Source: Candidatus Zixiibacteriota bacterium (lineage in GTDB: Bacteria > Zixibacteria > MSB-5A5 > WJJR01 > JAJRUJ01). From it: DNA of 64,000 nucleotides. Position 1 is the stretch's first letter. Each line of letters opens with the position of its first letter. The DNA lies in NCBI GenBank assembly GCA_020051695.1, contig JAGVQM010000011.1, forward strand, positions 124,001-188,000, written 5' to 3'. The position numbers and the translations under genes are program-made. This document shows, piece by piece, positions 34,255-45,224 of this stretch. The notes under the pieces were generated by a model. That model made no database searches and was not told where the DNA came from. It saw only the letters and a program-made list of their open reading frames with translations.

Positions 34255-34782
34255 ATGGCCGAAAACGTAATGGCAATCGAATCCGTGCCGCGTGTGAAGG
34301 GGGCAACCGACAACCGGCAGCACGAGCGGGCCGGCAAATACCTGACGTTTTTCCTCGCCGGAGAGGAATACGGCCTGGAAATTCTCAAGGTCCAGGAGAT
34401 CATCGGCATGATGGGCGTTACGCCCGTGCCGCGCACGCCGAAATTTATCCGGGGCGTGATCAACCTGCGCGGAAAGGTCATCCCCATCATCGAATTACGC
34501 ACCAAATTCGAGATGGACACTGTCGAGTACACCGATGAAACCTGTATCATCGTTGTGCAGACCCACGGGCTGCAAATGGGCATCATTGTCGACAAGGTCT
34601 CTGAGGTGATGGACATCCCCGCAGGCGATATCGAGGATTCGCCGTCGTTTGGCGACGAGGTCCGCACGGACTATATTCTGGGGATCGGCAAATCCGAAGA
34701 CCGGGTGAAAATCCTGCTGGATATCGACAAGGTGCTGTCGAACCAGGAATTGCAGGACCTGCAGCGTACCGGCTCGGTTTGA
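34255..34782 (+). CDS. cheW: Chemotaxis coupling protein CheW
   Basis: 175 residues, 6 bases after cheA. An N-terminal extension of about 25 residues precedes the CheW domain: YLTFFLAGEEYGLEILKVQE, VPRTPKFIRGVINLRGKVIP, EYTDETCIIVVQTHGLQMGI and IVDKVSEVMDIPAGDIE. This SH3-like double barrel joins receptors to CheA in the signalling array. The end (LLDIDKVLSNQELQDL) is normal. No receptor gene lies in the operon, so the receptors must be elsewhere. Confidence 0.96.
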   Translation: MAENVMAIESVPRVKGATDNRQHERAGKYLTFFLAGEEYGLEILKVQEIIGMMGVTPVPRTPKFIRGVINLRGKVIPIIELRTKFEMDTVEYTDETCIIVVQTHGLQMGIIVDKVSEVMDIPAGDIEDSPSFGDEVRTDYILGIGKSEDRVKILLDIDKVLSNQELQDLQRTGSV

Positions 34783-34854
34783 GCGGACGCGCACTGTGCG
34801 CCCAACGGTTCTGGACCACGAGGGCCGACGCCCGAGGAACAACCGGGGAGCAGC

Positions 34855-35670
34855 ATGATAGATAAGCGGACGTTTGACCGATTCCGCGAACTCATTTATC
34901 GGGAAAGCGGAATAACCCTGCGGGAGAACAAGGAAAGTCTGGTCAGCGCACGCGTGGCCAAGCGGATGCGCGAATTGAATATATCCTCCCATGGCGAGTA
35001 TCTGGATTTTATCAAACGTGATAAGGACGGCAATGAACTGGTCCATCTGCTCGATGCGATCTCAACAAACGTGACGCATTTTTTCCGGGAGGAACGGCAT
35101 TTCAAGCTGTTGGCCAAACTGGTCCGTCGCTGGGAAAAGGAAGGGCGGCGGAGTGTCCGCATCTGGTGCGCGGCGTGTTCCACCGGCGAGGAACCGTATT
35201 CGGTGGCCATCACACTGCGGGAAGCATTGGCCGATCCTACGGATGCCAGGATAATTGCCAGCGACATCTCCACCAGAGTGCTGGAAAAGGCGCAGCGCGG
35301 GATCTATGAAGCGCGACAGATGGAAAACATACCGCAGTTGCTGCTGGCCCGCTATTTTCAGCGGGGCCGGGGCCGTGCTGACGGGTTGTACCGGGCCAAG
35401 CCCGTGCTGCGCGACATGGTCGTTTTCCGCCGCATCAATCTCATTGCGCCGCCGTACCCGGTACGCGGACCGCTGGATGTCATCTTCTGTCGCAACGTCA
35501 TGATTTATTTTGATAATACCGTTCGCGCGCAGTTGCTGGCGAGTATGTATGACATGCTGCGGCCGAACGGGTACCTGATGGTCGGGCATGCCGAGAGCCT
35601 GTCCGGTATGCTGTCATCGTTTACCAGCGTCGAACCCTCGGTGTATATCAAGGATTCGGCGAAAAAGTAA
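34855..35670 (+). CDS. cheR: Chemotaxis methyltransferase CheR
   Basis: 271 residues with the two-domain CheR plan: a small helical N-terminal domain (FRELIYRESGITLRENKESL) and a SAM-dependent methyltransferase domain from about 80 (FFREERHF, IWCAACSTGEEPYSVAI as motif I, IIASDISTRVLEKAQRG as motif II, DVIFCRNVMIYFD as the CheR motif, and GYLMVGHAESLSG). It methylates glutamates of chemoreceptors using S-adenosylmethionine. It lacks the C-terminal NWETF-binding tail domains seen in some homologues. Same operon as cheA, 72 bases after cheW. Confidence 0.96.
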   Translation: MIDKRTFDRFRELIYRESGITLRENKESLVSARVAKRMRELNISSHGEYLDFIKRDKDGNELVHLLDAISTNVTHFFREERHFKLLAKLVRRWEKEGRRSVRIWCAACSTGEEPYSVAITLREALADPTDARIIASDISTRVLEKAQRGIYEARQMENIPQLLLARYFQRGRGRADGLYRAKPVLRDMVVFRRINLIAPPYPVRGPLDVIFCRNVMIYFDNTVRAQLLASMYDMLRPNGYLMVGHAESLSGMLSSFTSVEPSVYIKDSAKK

Positions 35671-35790
35671 GACAACAAGCCGCCGGCCCGGTCGGGACGG
35701 ATCAGTGATCTGATATTCAATCTTCACATGCGGACTGTGATCCGCGGGGGAAAAGGTGCGACTAGTCAGGGATATCCAGGGGGCCACACG

Positions 35791-36327
35791 ATGGAAACAA
35801 TGATCGCCGGGACTGCGGCACCGCCAAAAACGATGCCGAAACGACGACTGGGGAATGTCGTGGTCGGTATCTCCGATATGCAGATCTCGAACCGGCCGGG
35901 CGATCTGCTGGTGACCTATTCGCTGGGTTCCTGTCTCGGTGTCACGATGTACGACCCGCAGATCAAGGTCGGGGGTTTGATTCATTGTATGCTGCCCCTT
36001 TCCAAGGTCGATCCGCAAAAGGCAGCAAGCTCCCCCTTCATGTTCGTTGATACCGGCATCCCGGAGTTGTATCGGCGGCTGCTGGAGATGGGGGCGAAGA
36101 AAAACCGTCTGATCGTCAAGGCCGCGGGGTGTTCACAACTGCTGGACGATAGAAAACTGTTTGAAATCGGCAAACGCAATTACACCATCTTTCGCAAGAT
36201 GCTCTGGAAAAACAACATATTGATCTCCGGCGAACATGTTGGCGGATCGTTATCGCGCACACTATTTTTGGATATTGCAGCGGGTGAGGTCATCGTCCGG
36301 GTCAAAGATGAAGAGGTGATATTATGA
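35791..36327 (+). CDS. cheD: Receptor deamidase CheD
   Basis: 178 residues from ATG 35791, an AGGGGG site upstream. CheD motifs: LVTYSLGSCLGVTMYDPQIK with the catalytic Cys in GSC, GGLIHCMLPLS with the conserved His, then the Thr/Gly-rich FVDTGIPELYRRLLEMGAKK and GEHVGGSLSRTLFLD. CheD deamidates Gln to Glu in chemoreceptors and in some bacteria also stimulates CheC phosphatase; a CheX-like protein is encoded three genes downstream. The stop overlaps the next start (ATGA at 36324-36327). Confidence 0.95.
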   Translation: METMIAGTAAPPKTMPKRRLGNVVVGISDMQISNRPGDLLVTYSLGSCLGVTMYDPQIKVGGLIHCMLPLSKVDPQKAASSPFMFVDTGIPELYRRLLEMGAKKNRLIVKAAGCSQLLDDRKLFEIGKRNYTIFRKMLWKNNILISGEHVGGSLSRTLFLDIAAGEVIVRVKDEEVIL

Positions 36328-37196
36328 TCGAAGCGCACAAAATCGTCGAGGGGATAGACGCATTACCCACCATGCCGATCGCCGTTTCGCGCATGGCCCA
36401 GGCCCTCGCTGATCCGGATGCCGGGATTAAGGATGTCGTCGACATTGTCAAATATGAACCGGGTCTGACGGGAAACATTTTAAAGATGGCCAATTCCGCG
36501 TATTTCGGCTCGACCGGGCCGATCGATTCGATTCATCAGGCGGTAACCCGCCTGGGGATGCAACAGGTCTTCCGACTGGTCGTGATCTCCTCGGCACACA
36601 CCACCATGGCGCCGTCCGTTTCCGGGTACGATATGCCGTCCGGCGCGCTGTGGCGTCACAGTGTCGCCTGTGCTCTGGCCACGCAATGTCTGGCGGAACA
36701 GATTGGCGTCGGGCGGGCCGAGACCGCTTTCACTTCGGCGCTGCTGCACGACGTCGGCAAACTGGTCATCGGCAATTGCCTCGGTATCGACTTCGCGGCC
36801 ATCGAAAAATATGCCGGCGACAACGGCGTGCCCTTCGAACAGGCAGAACGCCAAATTATCGGGGCCGACCATGCGCAGATCGGCGCAGCGATTTTGGAAA
36901 AATGGCACTTGCCGCAGGAGGTCGTCGCGGGTGTGCGCTGGCACCATGAACCCGATGCTCTCGAGGGCAAGTCGCCGATGGTCGATCTGGTGCATGTGGC
37001 CGATGCCATCTGCGTGTCCATGGGCCTGGGGACTGGGAGAGACGGGTTATACCACCGGCCGTCGTCGTCGGCCCGGACGCGTTGCGGCATATCAAAATTG
37101 ACCATGGAACAGGTGATCAGCCGCACATTGGGAGCAATGAACGAACTTGCCGATTTGTTTTCGTTGCCCAAGGAGGAAGCATATCATGCCTTATAA
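36324..37196 (+). CDS. HDOD-domain signalling protein
   Basis: 290 residues. HDOD proteins are relatives of HD phosphohydrolases that act in signalling without proven enzymatic activity. Motifs: LPTMPIAVSRMAQALADPDA, LTGNILKMANSAYFGS, AVTRLGMQQVFRLVV, then FTSALLHDVGKLVIGN with an HD pair, QIGAAILEKWHLPQEVVAGV and VRWHHEPDALEGK. The end is translated in overlap with the start of cheY (37186-37196). HDOD genes inside chemotaxis operons are frequent in Deltaproteobacteria and related phyla; a role in signalling output is inferred. Confidence 0.92.
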   Translation: MIEAHKIVEGIDALPTMPIAVSRMAQALADPDAGIKDVVDIVKYEPGLTGNILKMANSAYFGSTGPIDSIHQAVTRLGMQQVFRLVVISSAHTTMAPSVSGYDMPSGALWRHSVACALATQCLAEQIGVGRAETAFTSALLHDVGKLVIGNCLGIDFAAIEKYAGDNGVPFEQAERQIIGADHAQIGAAILEKWHLPQEVVAGVRWHHEPDALEGKSPMVDLVHVADAICVSMGLGTGRDGLYHRPSSSARTRCGISKLTMEQVISRTLGAMNELADLFSLPKEEAYHAL

Positions 37197-37564
37197 CATA
37201 CTTGTGGTCGACGACTCCAAGATTATTCGGGCCGTCATTAAGAAGACACTCGGCCTGGCCGAAGTGGAGATCAACGAGCTGTATGAGGCGGCCAATGGAA
37301 AAGAAGCCCTCGCTATCCTTCGGGAGCACCAGGTAGACTTGGTCTTTTCCGATATCCATATGCCGGAAATGAACGGGATGGAACTGATCGAACGTATGGC
37401 CGCAGACGGCGCATTGCGCGAAATCCCGGTAATCGTCGTCTCCTCCGAGGGCAGCAAGGAGCGCGTCGACCAGCTGATGAAGAAAGGGGCCCGGGCGTAT
37501 ATCCGCAAACCGTTTACACCTGAACTGGTCCGCGACCTCGTCCAGGATATGATGGAGGTACCCC

Positions 37565-37572
<8 letters not shown>
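37186..37572 (+). CDS. cheY: CheY-like single-domain response regulator
   Basis: 128 residues from ATG 37186, supported by AAGGAGG 9 bases upstream and by the overlap with the end of the HDOD gene. Typical receiver: ILVVDDSKIIRAV with the acidic pair, VDLVFSDIHMPEMNGMEL with the phospho-acceptor Asp, IPVIVVSSEGSKE with the switch Ser, and GARAYIRKPFTPE with the Lys. The final nucleotides overlap the next gene by 8 bases. CheY takes phosphate from CheA and acts on an output, in motile bacteria the flagellar switch; no flagellar gene is visible here. Confidence 0.94.
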
Positions 37573-39051
<1,479 letters not shown>

Positions 39052-39073
39052 TCGGCCAGCCGCGTGTCTGTGA

Positions 39074-39478
39074 TTAATGGTTTTCTTTGGCGCGGTTACG
39101 GTTCCAGGTGGGGATTTCCACGACCAGGTCGGCCGTGCCGTTCGGGATGCACTGGCAAGCCAGCCGGGAATTCGGTGTCAATCCGGGGGCATTGTCCAGC
39201 ATATCCATTTCCTGATCGGATTCTTCATTACATGACTTGTCACCCTTGCGGATAATGACATGGCAGGTGGAACACGAACAAAATCCGCCACAGGCGTGTT
39301 CGATGTCGATATCGTTTTGCATGGCGATATCCAGGAGTGACCCGGGTTCCCCGTCGTTATTGTAGGGGAGGTCCGCCATGTTGACTTCCACCGTTTTTCC
39401 CGCCGGTTCGAACCGCACGCGGAATTTTTTCGTGGCCGTCCGCGCGGTTTCCGTGTGTTGAGAATGTGGAGCAGGCAT
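39074..39478 (-). CDS. fdx: ISC-type [2Fe-2S] ferredoxin
   Basis: 134 residues from ATG 39478. Adrenodoxin-like ferredoxin: the cluster ligands are Cys63, Cys69, Cys72 (in HACGGFCSCSTCHV) and Cys108 (in RLACQC). An N-terminal extension of about 20 residues is unusual, and three extra Cys (67, 83, 110) are present. In ISC systems this ferredoxin supplies electrons for cluster assembly on IscU. It follows hscA in the operon, as in Escherichia coli, with a 63-base gap. No long hydrophobic segment, so it is soluble. Confidence 0.93.
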   Translation of the reverse strand: MPAPHSQHTETARTATKKFRVRFEPAGKTVEVNMADLPYNNDGEPGSLLDIAMQNDIDIEHACGGFCSCSTCHVIIRKGDKSCNEESDQEMDMLDNAPGLTPNSRLACQCIPNGTADLVVEIPTWNRNRAKENH

Positions 39479-39541
39479 ACTATACACCGTGGGCTTCAGG
39501 TTTTGTCATCACTGTGATCAGCGGCACCGGGGTCAATACTG

Positions 39542-41389
39542 TCAGGTCTTTGTCGTTTGCCCGGTTGCACGCTTCAGCGCATCCTGCAATTCGTGATCCA
39601 GTATTTTTTCGGCCAGTTCGCGGGTGATCGTGTCCAGTTCCTCGATGGCATCACGCACCCGGCCATGGTCGGTGCCGTCACAGGTGGTTTTTAAACGCGC
39701 GACCGCGGCCAGGATCATCGCCCGTTTCGCCTCGGAGATCATTTCGGGATGTTCGCGCAACGCTTTTTCGACAGCATGGATGATCGTCTGTGCTTCGGTG
39801 ACCGCCTCGGCCAGCTGCCGGGCGGAAAAATCAGTTTCCGCGTGAGTGAACGAGTCGGTGACCAGCCGATCGACTGCCTCTTTGGTCAACCCGGACGAGG
39901 GGCGAACAGCAATCGATTGCTCGGTCCCCGAGCGGGTTTCCCGGGCCTTGACCTGGAGGATGCCGTCGGCATCGATCATGAACGTGACCGCAATCCGGGG
40001 GATGCCCGCCGGCATCGGGGGAATACCGGTCAATTTGAAGCGGGCAAGCGTCCGGTTATCTTTCACCAGTTCGCGTTCGCCCTGCAGGACATGAAAATCC
40101 ACCGCAGTCTGACCCTCGGCAAATGTTGTAAACATCTCCTCCGCCGAGGTCGGCACGGTGGTGTTGCGGTGGATCAGGCGGCTGAAAATGCCGCCCATCG
40201 TTTCGATACCGAGGGACAGGGGAATGACATCCAATAACAACGTGTCGCGGCGGTTGCCGCCCAGGATATCGGCCTGAATTGCCGCGCCCAGGGCGACGAC
40301 CTCGTCGGGATTCAGCTCGGCGGATGGTTCGCGGTCGAATATTTCCCGCACGATGCGGCGTATCAGCGGGACGCGGGTGGATCCGCCGACCAGAACGACC
40401 GCGTCGATGTCTTTCACCGTCAATTTTGCATCGGCGATGGCCTGGCGGCAGGGTTTGGCGGTCTGTCGGGCGATGTCGCCGATGAGTTCCTCGAACATGT
40501 CGCGGGTGATGGTACCCGCCAGCGGCGGAAGACCGGGAACTTCGAGGTGGTATGTTGCCGTCTCGTGCCCGGACAAGACGATTTTGACCCGCTCCGCCTC
40601 CTGGCGCAAGATCTGGATCGTTTTTGAATTGGCGGCCAATGGGCCGGAAACTCCGTTTTCGTACTGCTTGAAGAAATATTCCATCAACCGGCGGTCGAAA
40701 TCATCACCGCCGAGGTGTGTGTCCCCACCGGTGGACAAGACACGGAAAATGCCGTCCGCCAATTTTAATATCGAAATATCGAAGGTCCCGCCGCCCAGGT
40801 CATAGACGGCGACGGTTTGTTTGTTTTTCTTATCGAGCCCGTAGGCCAGCGCCGCGGCGGTCGGTTCGTTGACAATGCGGAGCACGTCCAACCCGGCTAT
40901 TTTGCCGGCGTCTTTCGTGGCCTGCCGCTGGGTGTCGTTGAAATATGCCGGGACGGTGATGACGGCCTTGGTTACTTCGCGGCCGAAATGTTTTTCCGCG
41001 CGTTGTTTTAATTCCCTGAGGATCATGGCCGACAGTTCGGGCGGCGTATAGGTTTTCCCGCCGACAGTGATGTGGATGAGCCGGTTGCTGTCCTCGTCAA
41101 AGGCAAACGGCAGGTAGCGGCGGTCTTCGCCGATTTCGTCGGCGCCCCGGCCCATAAACCGCTTGACCGAATACACGGTCATGTCGGCCTGCTCGACCCA
41201 GGCCCTGCGGGCTTCATCGCCCACGACCGGCTTGCCGCTGGCGAAGGAAATTACTGACGGGACCAGGACATGGCCATCCTTGTCCGAAAGTACGCGCGGT
41301 ATCCCGTGTTCCACATGGGCCACGAGGGAATTGGTGGTTCCCAGGTCGATGCCGACCACGATATCCCGTTGTTCAGAGCTGGTTGACAT
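39542..41389 (-). CDS. hscA: Hsp70-type Fe-S chaperone HscA
   Basis: 615 residues from ATG 41389 with GGAGGG at good spacing; the start lies within the end of hscB (17-base overlap). Full Hsp70 layout: [16 protein letters not shown] (phosphate loop), [73 protein letters not shown], and the substrate domain with [16 protein letters not shown]. It lacks the Gly-rich tail and EEVD-type end. Placement next to hscB and iscU and the LPPVK motif in IscU support HscA rather than a general DnaK. It helps release clusters from IscU. Confidence 0.94.
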   Translation of the reverse strand: MSTSSEQRDIVVGIDLGTTNSLVAHVEHGIPRVLSDKDGHVLVPSVISFASGKPVVGDEARRAWVEQADMTVYSVKRFMGRGADEIGEDRRYLPFAFDEDSNRLIHITVGGKTYTPPELSAMILRELKQRAEKHFGREVTKAVITVPAYFNDTQRQATKDAGKIAGLDVLRIVNEPTAAALAYGLDKKNKQTVAVYDLGGGTFDISILKLADGIFRVLSTGGDTHLGGDDFDRRLMEYFFKQYENGVSGPLAANSKTIQILRQEAERVKIVLSGHETATYHLEVPGLPPLAGTITRDMFEELIGDIARQTAKPCRQAIADAKLTVKDIDAVVLVGGSTRVPLIRRIVREIFDREPSAELNPDEVVALGAAIQADILGGNRRDTLLLDVIPLSLGIETMGGIFSRLIHRNTTVPTSAEEMFTTFAEGQTAVDFHVLQGERELVKDNRTLARFKLTGIPPMPAGIPRIAVTFMIDADGILQVKARETRSGTEQSIAVRPSSGLTKEAVDRLVTDSFTHAETDFSARQLAEAVTEAQTIIHAVEKALREHPEMISEAKRAMILAAVARLKTTCDGTDHGRVRDAIEELDTITRELAEKILDHELQDALKRATGQTTKT

Positions 41390-42095
41390 CGCGGCCCTCC
41401 AATGCGGCGGTGACATTCTCCAGCGCCCGCCTCACATACAGCCGGGCTGCCAGAGTCTGATCGATGCGTGTCAGGATTTCTTTTTTTCTGGCAGTGACCT
41501 GCGGCTCAAAGGGGGAGGTGGATTCGTCCATGACTTTGTCATATTGCGCAAAGAATAAATCCAGGTCGTTTAGGTTTTGTTCATAGCGCTGCCGGAGCGT
41601 GTCGTGCAACCGCTGCAATTCCCTGGCGGCTGCGGAGGTGGATTTCGCGGCCCCGCCCTGATCAGCATACTCGGCGAGGGCATCCTGCAATTCCATGATT
41701 TCGAACGCCAGGTCCTGCGGGATAGCTTTCGTGTGTTTGTGCTGCGCGCCCAGCTCCAATTCCAGAATGTACGCTGCCCGCTGTGTCGGGTCTTTCAAGG
41801 TATTATAGGCCTTGTTCAGCCGCGCGGCGTTGACCAGCGATATCTCCCGTTCCTGATCGGCCGAGTCCTGAAAAAAATCGGGATGAAAAATGCGCGACAA
41901 CCGCAGGAACCGTTCTTCGAGGTCGTTCAGGTCGATCCTCAGCCGCCGCGGCAGGCCCAGAAAGGCAAAGCGGTCGGCGCCGTCCGGCCAGGGTTGAATT
42001 TTCACGCAGGAATCGCATTTGTATGGCGATTCCAGCTGGGTATGGCAATTCCAGCACAGACTGGGGTCGATGCGGTCATTCTCCGGCGAGCTCAT
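41373..42095 (-). CDS. hscB: HscB co-chaperone with N-terminal zinc finger
   Basis: 240 residues. The N-terminus carries CWNCHTQ and CDSCVKI (Cys14, 17, 27, 30), a zinc-finger-like start known from some eukaryotic and bacterial HscB proteins. Residues 40-110 are the J domain, with [14 protein letters not shown] holding the HPD (71-73) that stimulates HscA ATPase. The C-terminal helical domain (about 150-235) fits the IscU-binding three-helix domain. The gene overlaps hscA downstream and the DUF2480 gene upstream (ATGA-type). It targets IscU to HscA. Confidence 0.93.
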   Translation of the reverse strand: MSSPENDRIDPSLCWNCHTQLESPYKCDSCVKIQPWPDGADRFAFLGLPRRLRIDLNDLEERFLRLSRIFHPDFFQDSADQEREISLVNAARLNKAYNTLKDPTQRAAYILELELGAQHKHTKAIPQDLAFEIMELQDALAEYADQGGAAKSTSAAARELQRLHDTLRQRYEQNLNDLDLFFAQYDKVMDESTSPFEPQVTARKKEILTRIDQTLAARLYVRRALENVTAALEGRDVNQL

Positions 42096-42364
42096 CAGTG
42101 GTGTTCCTTACTCAATTCGGGGTCGGCCTCGATAATCGGGATCGGGCATTGTTCCTCGCCAAACGTGATTTTCCGGGCCACGCGCGCAAGGTGCGCGGCG
42201 GCCATGATGTATGCCCAACTGGGTACGGTGATCTCGCCGCACCCGCGGATATGGACTGTCTTGTTGCGCAGGGATTCCCAGTTGTAATGGGCAAACGCAT
42301 CACGGAGGATATGTTCGCGGATCATCCCGTCGACTGCAAATTCCTGCAAATCAAAAACCGGCAT
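42095..42364 (-). CDS. DUF2480-like small protein in the isc operon
   Basis: 89 residues between iscA and hscB. It has the pattern of DUF2480 proteins: HYNWESLRNKTVHIRGCGEI, then VPSWAYIMAAAHLARVARKI with the conserved W-A-Y, and FGEEQCPIPIIEADPEL. Two Cys (GCGE, EEQC) could touch iron or an Fe-S cluster, but the family has no established function. Its ATGA overlap with hscB and closeness to iscA make a part in Fe-S assembly or its regulation likely. This is inference from position. Confidence 0.75.
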   Translation of the reverse strand: MPVFDLQEFAVDGMIREHILRDAFAHYNWESLRNKTVHIRGCGEITVPSWAYIMAAAHLARVARKITFGEEQCPIPIIEADPELSKEHH

Positions 42365-42415
42365 TTGCTCCTCCCCGTCGGAAAAATGTCGACTTTTGCC
42401 TGCGGTGGCTGCCGG

Positions 42416-42739
42416 CTAGGCGGTGAACGACGAGCCGCACCCGCACGACCGTGTGGCGTTGGGATTGAGAAACTTGAAACCGCCGCCGGTCAGGTCGGTA
42501 GTAAAATCCAGGGTCGTCCCTTTGAGATACAGCGCGCTTTTGATATCGACGACAACTTTGATCCCGTCGACGTCAAAGACCTTGTCGAATTCACCAGTCT
42601 GCCGGTCGAATTTCATGTTGTACATCAGGCCCGAACATCCGCCGCCCTGGACGCCGATCCGCAGGTATGTTTCCGGATGGTCCTGTTCTTTGAGCAGCCG
42701 GTTGATTTCCCTGGCCGCAGTCTCCGTCAGTGTAATCAT
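42416..42739 (-). CDS. iscA: A-type Fe-S carrier IscA (HesB family)
   Basis: 107 residues, the normal length. The three family Cys are present: Cys35 in GVQGGGCSGLMY and Cys99 and Cys101 in RSCGCGSSF. Other typical parts are MITLTETAAREINRLLKEQD and LRIGVQ. A-type carriers take clusters from IscU and pass them to target proteins. The gene stands between iscU (18 bases) and the DUF2480 gene (51 bases). SufA or ErpA names would also fit the sequence; context gives IscA. Confidence 0.94.
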   Translation of the reverse strand: MITLTETAAREINRLLKEQDHPETYLRIGVQGGGCSGLMYNMKFDRQTGEFDKVFDVDGIKVVVDIKSALYLKGTTLDFTTDLTGGGFKFLNPNATRSCGCGSSFTA

Positions 42740-42757
42740 ATTCCAACCTCAGGGCGG

Positions 42758-43159
42758 TTATTTCGATCCGTTCCCGTTGTTCTGCTTTTTTTGATAGTCC
42801 GCAATCGCCGCCTTGATTGCATCTTCTGCCAGCACCGAGCAATGAATTTTTACCGGGGGCAGCGCGAGTTCCTGCACGATGTCGGTGTTCTTGATCGACA
42901 GCGCTTCATCAATGGAACGGCCCCGCAGCCATTCGGTGGCCAGCGAGGACGAGGCAATCGCAGAACCGCAGCCGAAGGTTTTGAATTTGGCGTCTTTCAC
43001 GATGCCGGTCTTTTCGTCGACCTGGATCTGCAGTTTCATGACGTCCCCGCATTCCGGGGCGCCGACAATGCCGGTGCCGACATCTTTGGCGGTCTTGTCC
43101 ATGCTCCCGACGTTGCGCGGGTTCTGGTAGTGATCGATGACTTTTTCCGAGTAGGCCAT
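42758..43159 (-). CDS. iscU: Fe-S cluster scaffold IscU
   Basis: 133 residues. All three cluster Cys are present: Cys37 (PECGDVMKL), Cys64 (KTFGCGSAIASSS) and Cys107 (KIHCSVLAEDAI), together with Asp39. The LPPVK motif (100-104) is the HscA recognition site and fits the hscA gene downstream. IscU receives sulfur from IscS and iron and builds [2Fe-2S] clusters. It lies 36 bases after iscS. Confidence 0.97.
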   Translation of the reverse strand: MAYSEKVIDHYQNPRNVGSMDKTAKDVGTGIVGAPECGDVMKLQIQVDEKTGIVKDAKFKTFGCGSAIASSSLATEWLRGRSIDEALSIKNTDIVQELALPPVKIHCSVLAEDAIKAAIADYQKKQNNGNGSK

Positions 43160-43195
43160 GTGCGTGTTCCCTGTATGTTGCCGGTGGACCGGCCG

Positions 43196-44410
43196 TTACT
43201 TATGCGACCAGTTCATCGATTTGACGTCCACACCCTCTTTAGCCATTTCATATAACGGGGAGAGTTCCCGTAACCGTTTGACATTTTCCACGACCTGGGC
43301 CGCGACATAATCAACTTCCTCTTCGGTATTGAACCGTCCCAACCCGAAGCGGATCGATGAGTGTGCCAGTTCCTCGCCGACACCCAGCGCCTTGAGCACA
43401 TACGACGGCTCCAGCGAGGCCGAGGTGCAGGCCGAACCGGAGGAAACGGCGATGTCTTTCATGCCCATCATCAACGATTCGCCCTCGACATAGGCGAAGG
43501 AAATATTGAGATTGTTGGGCAGGCGGTGCTCCATGCTCCCGTTGACATACACTTCATCCAGCTGCCCCATAATCCGGTTTTTCAACCGATCCCGCAGGGC
43601 GCGGAGCCGCGCATTTTCGCTTTCCATCTCGCCTGCGCAGATTTCGCAGGCTTTGCCGAACCCGACAATCCCCGGGACATTTAATGTGCCCGACCGCATC
43701 CCGCGTTCGTGGCCGCCGCCGTGGACCACCGGTGTCAACCGCACGCGCGGGTTTCTTCGCCGGACATACAGTGCGCCGATGCCCTTGGGGCCGTATATCT
43801 TATGCCCCGAAAGCGACATGATGTCGATCTGCATTTCGTCCACGTCGAGTCTTATTTTTCCGGCTGCCTGGACCGCGTCAGTATGGAAGAGGATGCCGCG
43901 TTTCCTGGTCAGGGCGCCGATTTCCCGGATCGGCTGTACCGTGCCAATTTCGTTGTTGGCCGCCATCACCGAAACCAGGATGGTACGATCGGTCATTGCT
44001 CGTTCGAGTTGTTCAAGATTAATCAGGCCATCCGGACCCACAGGAAGATAGGTCACCTCGATGTTTCGCTGTTCCAGCCATGATGCCGAATCCAGAATGG
44101 CTTTATGTTCAATGGTAGTCGTAATGATGTGATTGCCTTTTTCGGCGTACATCTCAGCGGCGCCTTTCAAGGCAATATTGTCCGATTCGGTGGCGCCGGA
44201 AGTGAACACGATTTCCTTCGGGGTGGCGCCAATCAAATCGGCGATCTGTTTGCGGCCTTTTTCCGCAGCTTCTTCGGCTTCCCAGCCAAAACTATGGTTC
44301 CGGGAGGCGGCGTTGCCGAATTTGTCGGTCAGGTACGGCATCATCGCCTCCAGTACCCGCGGATCAAGCGGGGTGGTGGCATGGTTGTCCATGTAAATCG
44401 GTAATCTCAT
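43196..44410 (-). CDS. iscS: Cysteine desulfurase IscS
   Basis: 404 residues. The PLP-binding Lys204 lies in [12 protein letters not shown] and the catalytic persulfide Cys328 in [14 protein letters not shown]; other typical segments are [18 protein letters not shown] and [17 protein letters not shown]. It takes sulfur from cysteine to supply IscU. The reading frame begins 4 bases inside the iscR stop (ATGA-type overlap at 44407-44410), so iscR and iscS are translationally coupled. IscS-type rather than NifS, because it sits in a full isc operon. Confidence 0.97.
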   Translation of the reverse strand: MRLPIYMDNHATTPLDPRVLEAMMPYLTDKFGNAASRNHSFGWEAEEAAEKGRKQIADLIGATPKEIVFTSGATESDNIALKGAAEMYAEKGNHIITTTIEHKAILDSASWLEQRNIEVTYLPVGPDGLINLEQLERAMTDRTILVSVMAANNEIGTVQPIREIGALTRKRGILFHTDAVQAAGKIRLDVDEMQIDIMSLSGHKIYGPKGIGALYVRRRNPRVRLTPVVHGGGHERGMRSGTLNVPGIVGFGKACEICAGEMESENARLRALRDRLKNRIMGQLDEVYVNGSMEHRLPNNLNISFAYVEGESLMMGMKDIAVSSGSACTSASLEPSYVLKALGVGEELAHSSIRFGLGRFNTEEEVDYVAAQVVENVKRLRELSPLYEMAKEGVDVKSMNWSHK

Positions 44411-44901
44411 GTTTTTTCCGCTCCCCGAAGATCAGGCAGGACCGCCTCTCTCCGAGCTTCGATGTGAACCAATCCCAGGTTGGTCTTGCCGTTTGGCGTC
44501 AACTTCGCCAGGTCATGTAACGAATAACTGTCCAGTTCATCGATGATTTGTTTGCGAATGCCCAGCAAAACCATGTGCAGACCGCAGCATTCGGCTTTTT
44601 CGCAATCGGCGGCATGGTCGGTTACGCAATCAAACGCCGCAATGGGACCCTGGATTGCCTCCACGATCTCCCGCAAAGTTATTTCCGTCGCCGGGCGGGC
44701 CAGGACGAATCCACCGCCGGTCCCCCGCTGCGAACGGAGCAGGCGGCTTTTGACAAGTTCGTGAAATAAAATCCGCAGGAATTTCTCCGGGGCGCTGACC
44801 GCGCGGGCCACTTCACTGATTTCCAGGAAGTTGCCGTTGACCTGGTTGGCCAGATGCAGCATGCCCAGGATGCTGTATTCTCCTCGTCTATTGAGTATCA
44901 T
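44407..44901 (-). CDS. iscR: Rrf2-family Fe-S regulator IscR
   Basis: 164 residues. The winged helix spans 1-75 ([38 protein letters not shown]). The cluster-binding loop has Cys92, Cys100, Cys105 and Cys106, with His109 ([19 protein letters not shown]); spacing differs slightly from Escherichia coli IscR (Cys92, 98, 104, His107). It likely senses [2Fe-2S] and represses its own operon. The long C-terminal part after 130 is divergent. It is the first gene of the operon and would bind in the AT-rich region just upstream. Confidence 0.9.
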   Translation of the reverse strand: MILNRRGEYSILGMLHLANQVNGNFLEISEVARAVSAPEKFLRILFHELVKSRLLRSQRGTGGGFVLARPATEITLREIVEAIQGPIAAFDCVTDHAADCEKAECCGLHMVLLGIRKQIIDELDSYSLHDLAKLTPNGKTNLGLVHIEARREAVLPDLRGAEKT

Positions 44902-45224
44902 CGGTCTCTACCTTATCAATGTCATCTTTTTGCTAACATTAACTCCCAAAAAAATATTGACTTATTTTATCCTCTATTTTCTCTACTCTACCTATGTACG
45001 AATTCGGAGGGGGGCTGTTGGTGATTGTCCGAGCCAATTGTCAATTTTGGAAGCGATTTTACGGAGGCCGGTCATCGCAGTCGAGTAAATCTGATGCTCT
45101 CGAGTTAATTCGACGTAACTGCAATGTACATAATCAAATAGCTTTTAGTCTCTTGGTCAGTCGCCGGGTAAGGCCAATTTTTAACTGGCCGAACACCCAG
45201 GCATTAGCGTCATTTGGCTCGGCC
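44902..45224. promoter_or_regulatory. AT-rich divergent promoter region between iscR and tadA
   Basis: The region drives leftward iscR and rightward tadA. It is far more AT-rich than its surroundings (44925-44995), with TTTTTTT and TATTTTATCC tracts suited to a sigma-70 promoter. The minus-strand sequence has a pair of GGTAGAG repeats (about 44908 and 44988) that might be operator half-sites. No full type-1 or type-2 IscR site was identified by eye. The right half (45000-45224) holds no gene that I would defend. Confidence 0.45.

Noticed and set aside
42023-43255. Long open frame of 410 codons on the + strand opposite iscA and iscU
   Set aside because: It lies antisense to well conserved isc genes in GC-rich DNA, has no recognisable motif and no ribosome site; it mirrors codon bias of the true genes.
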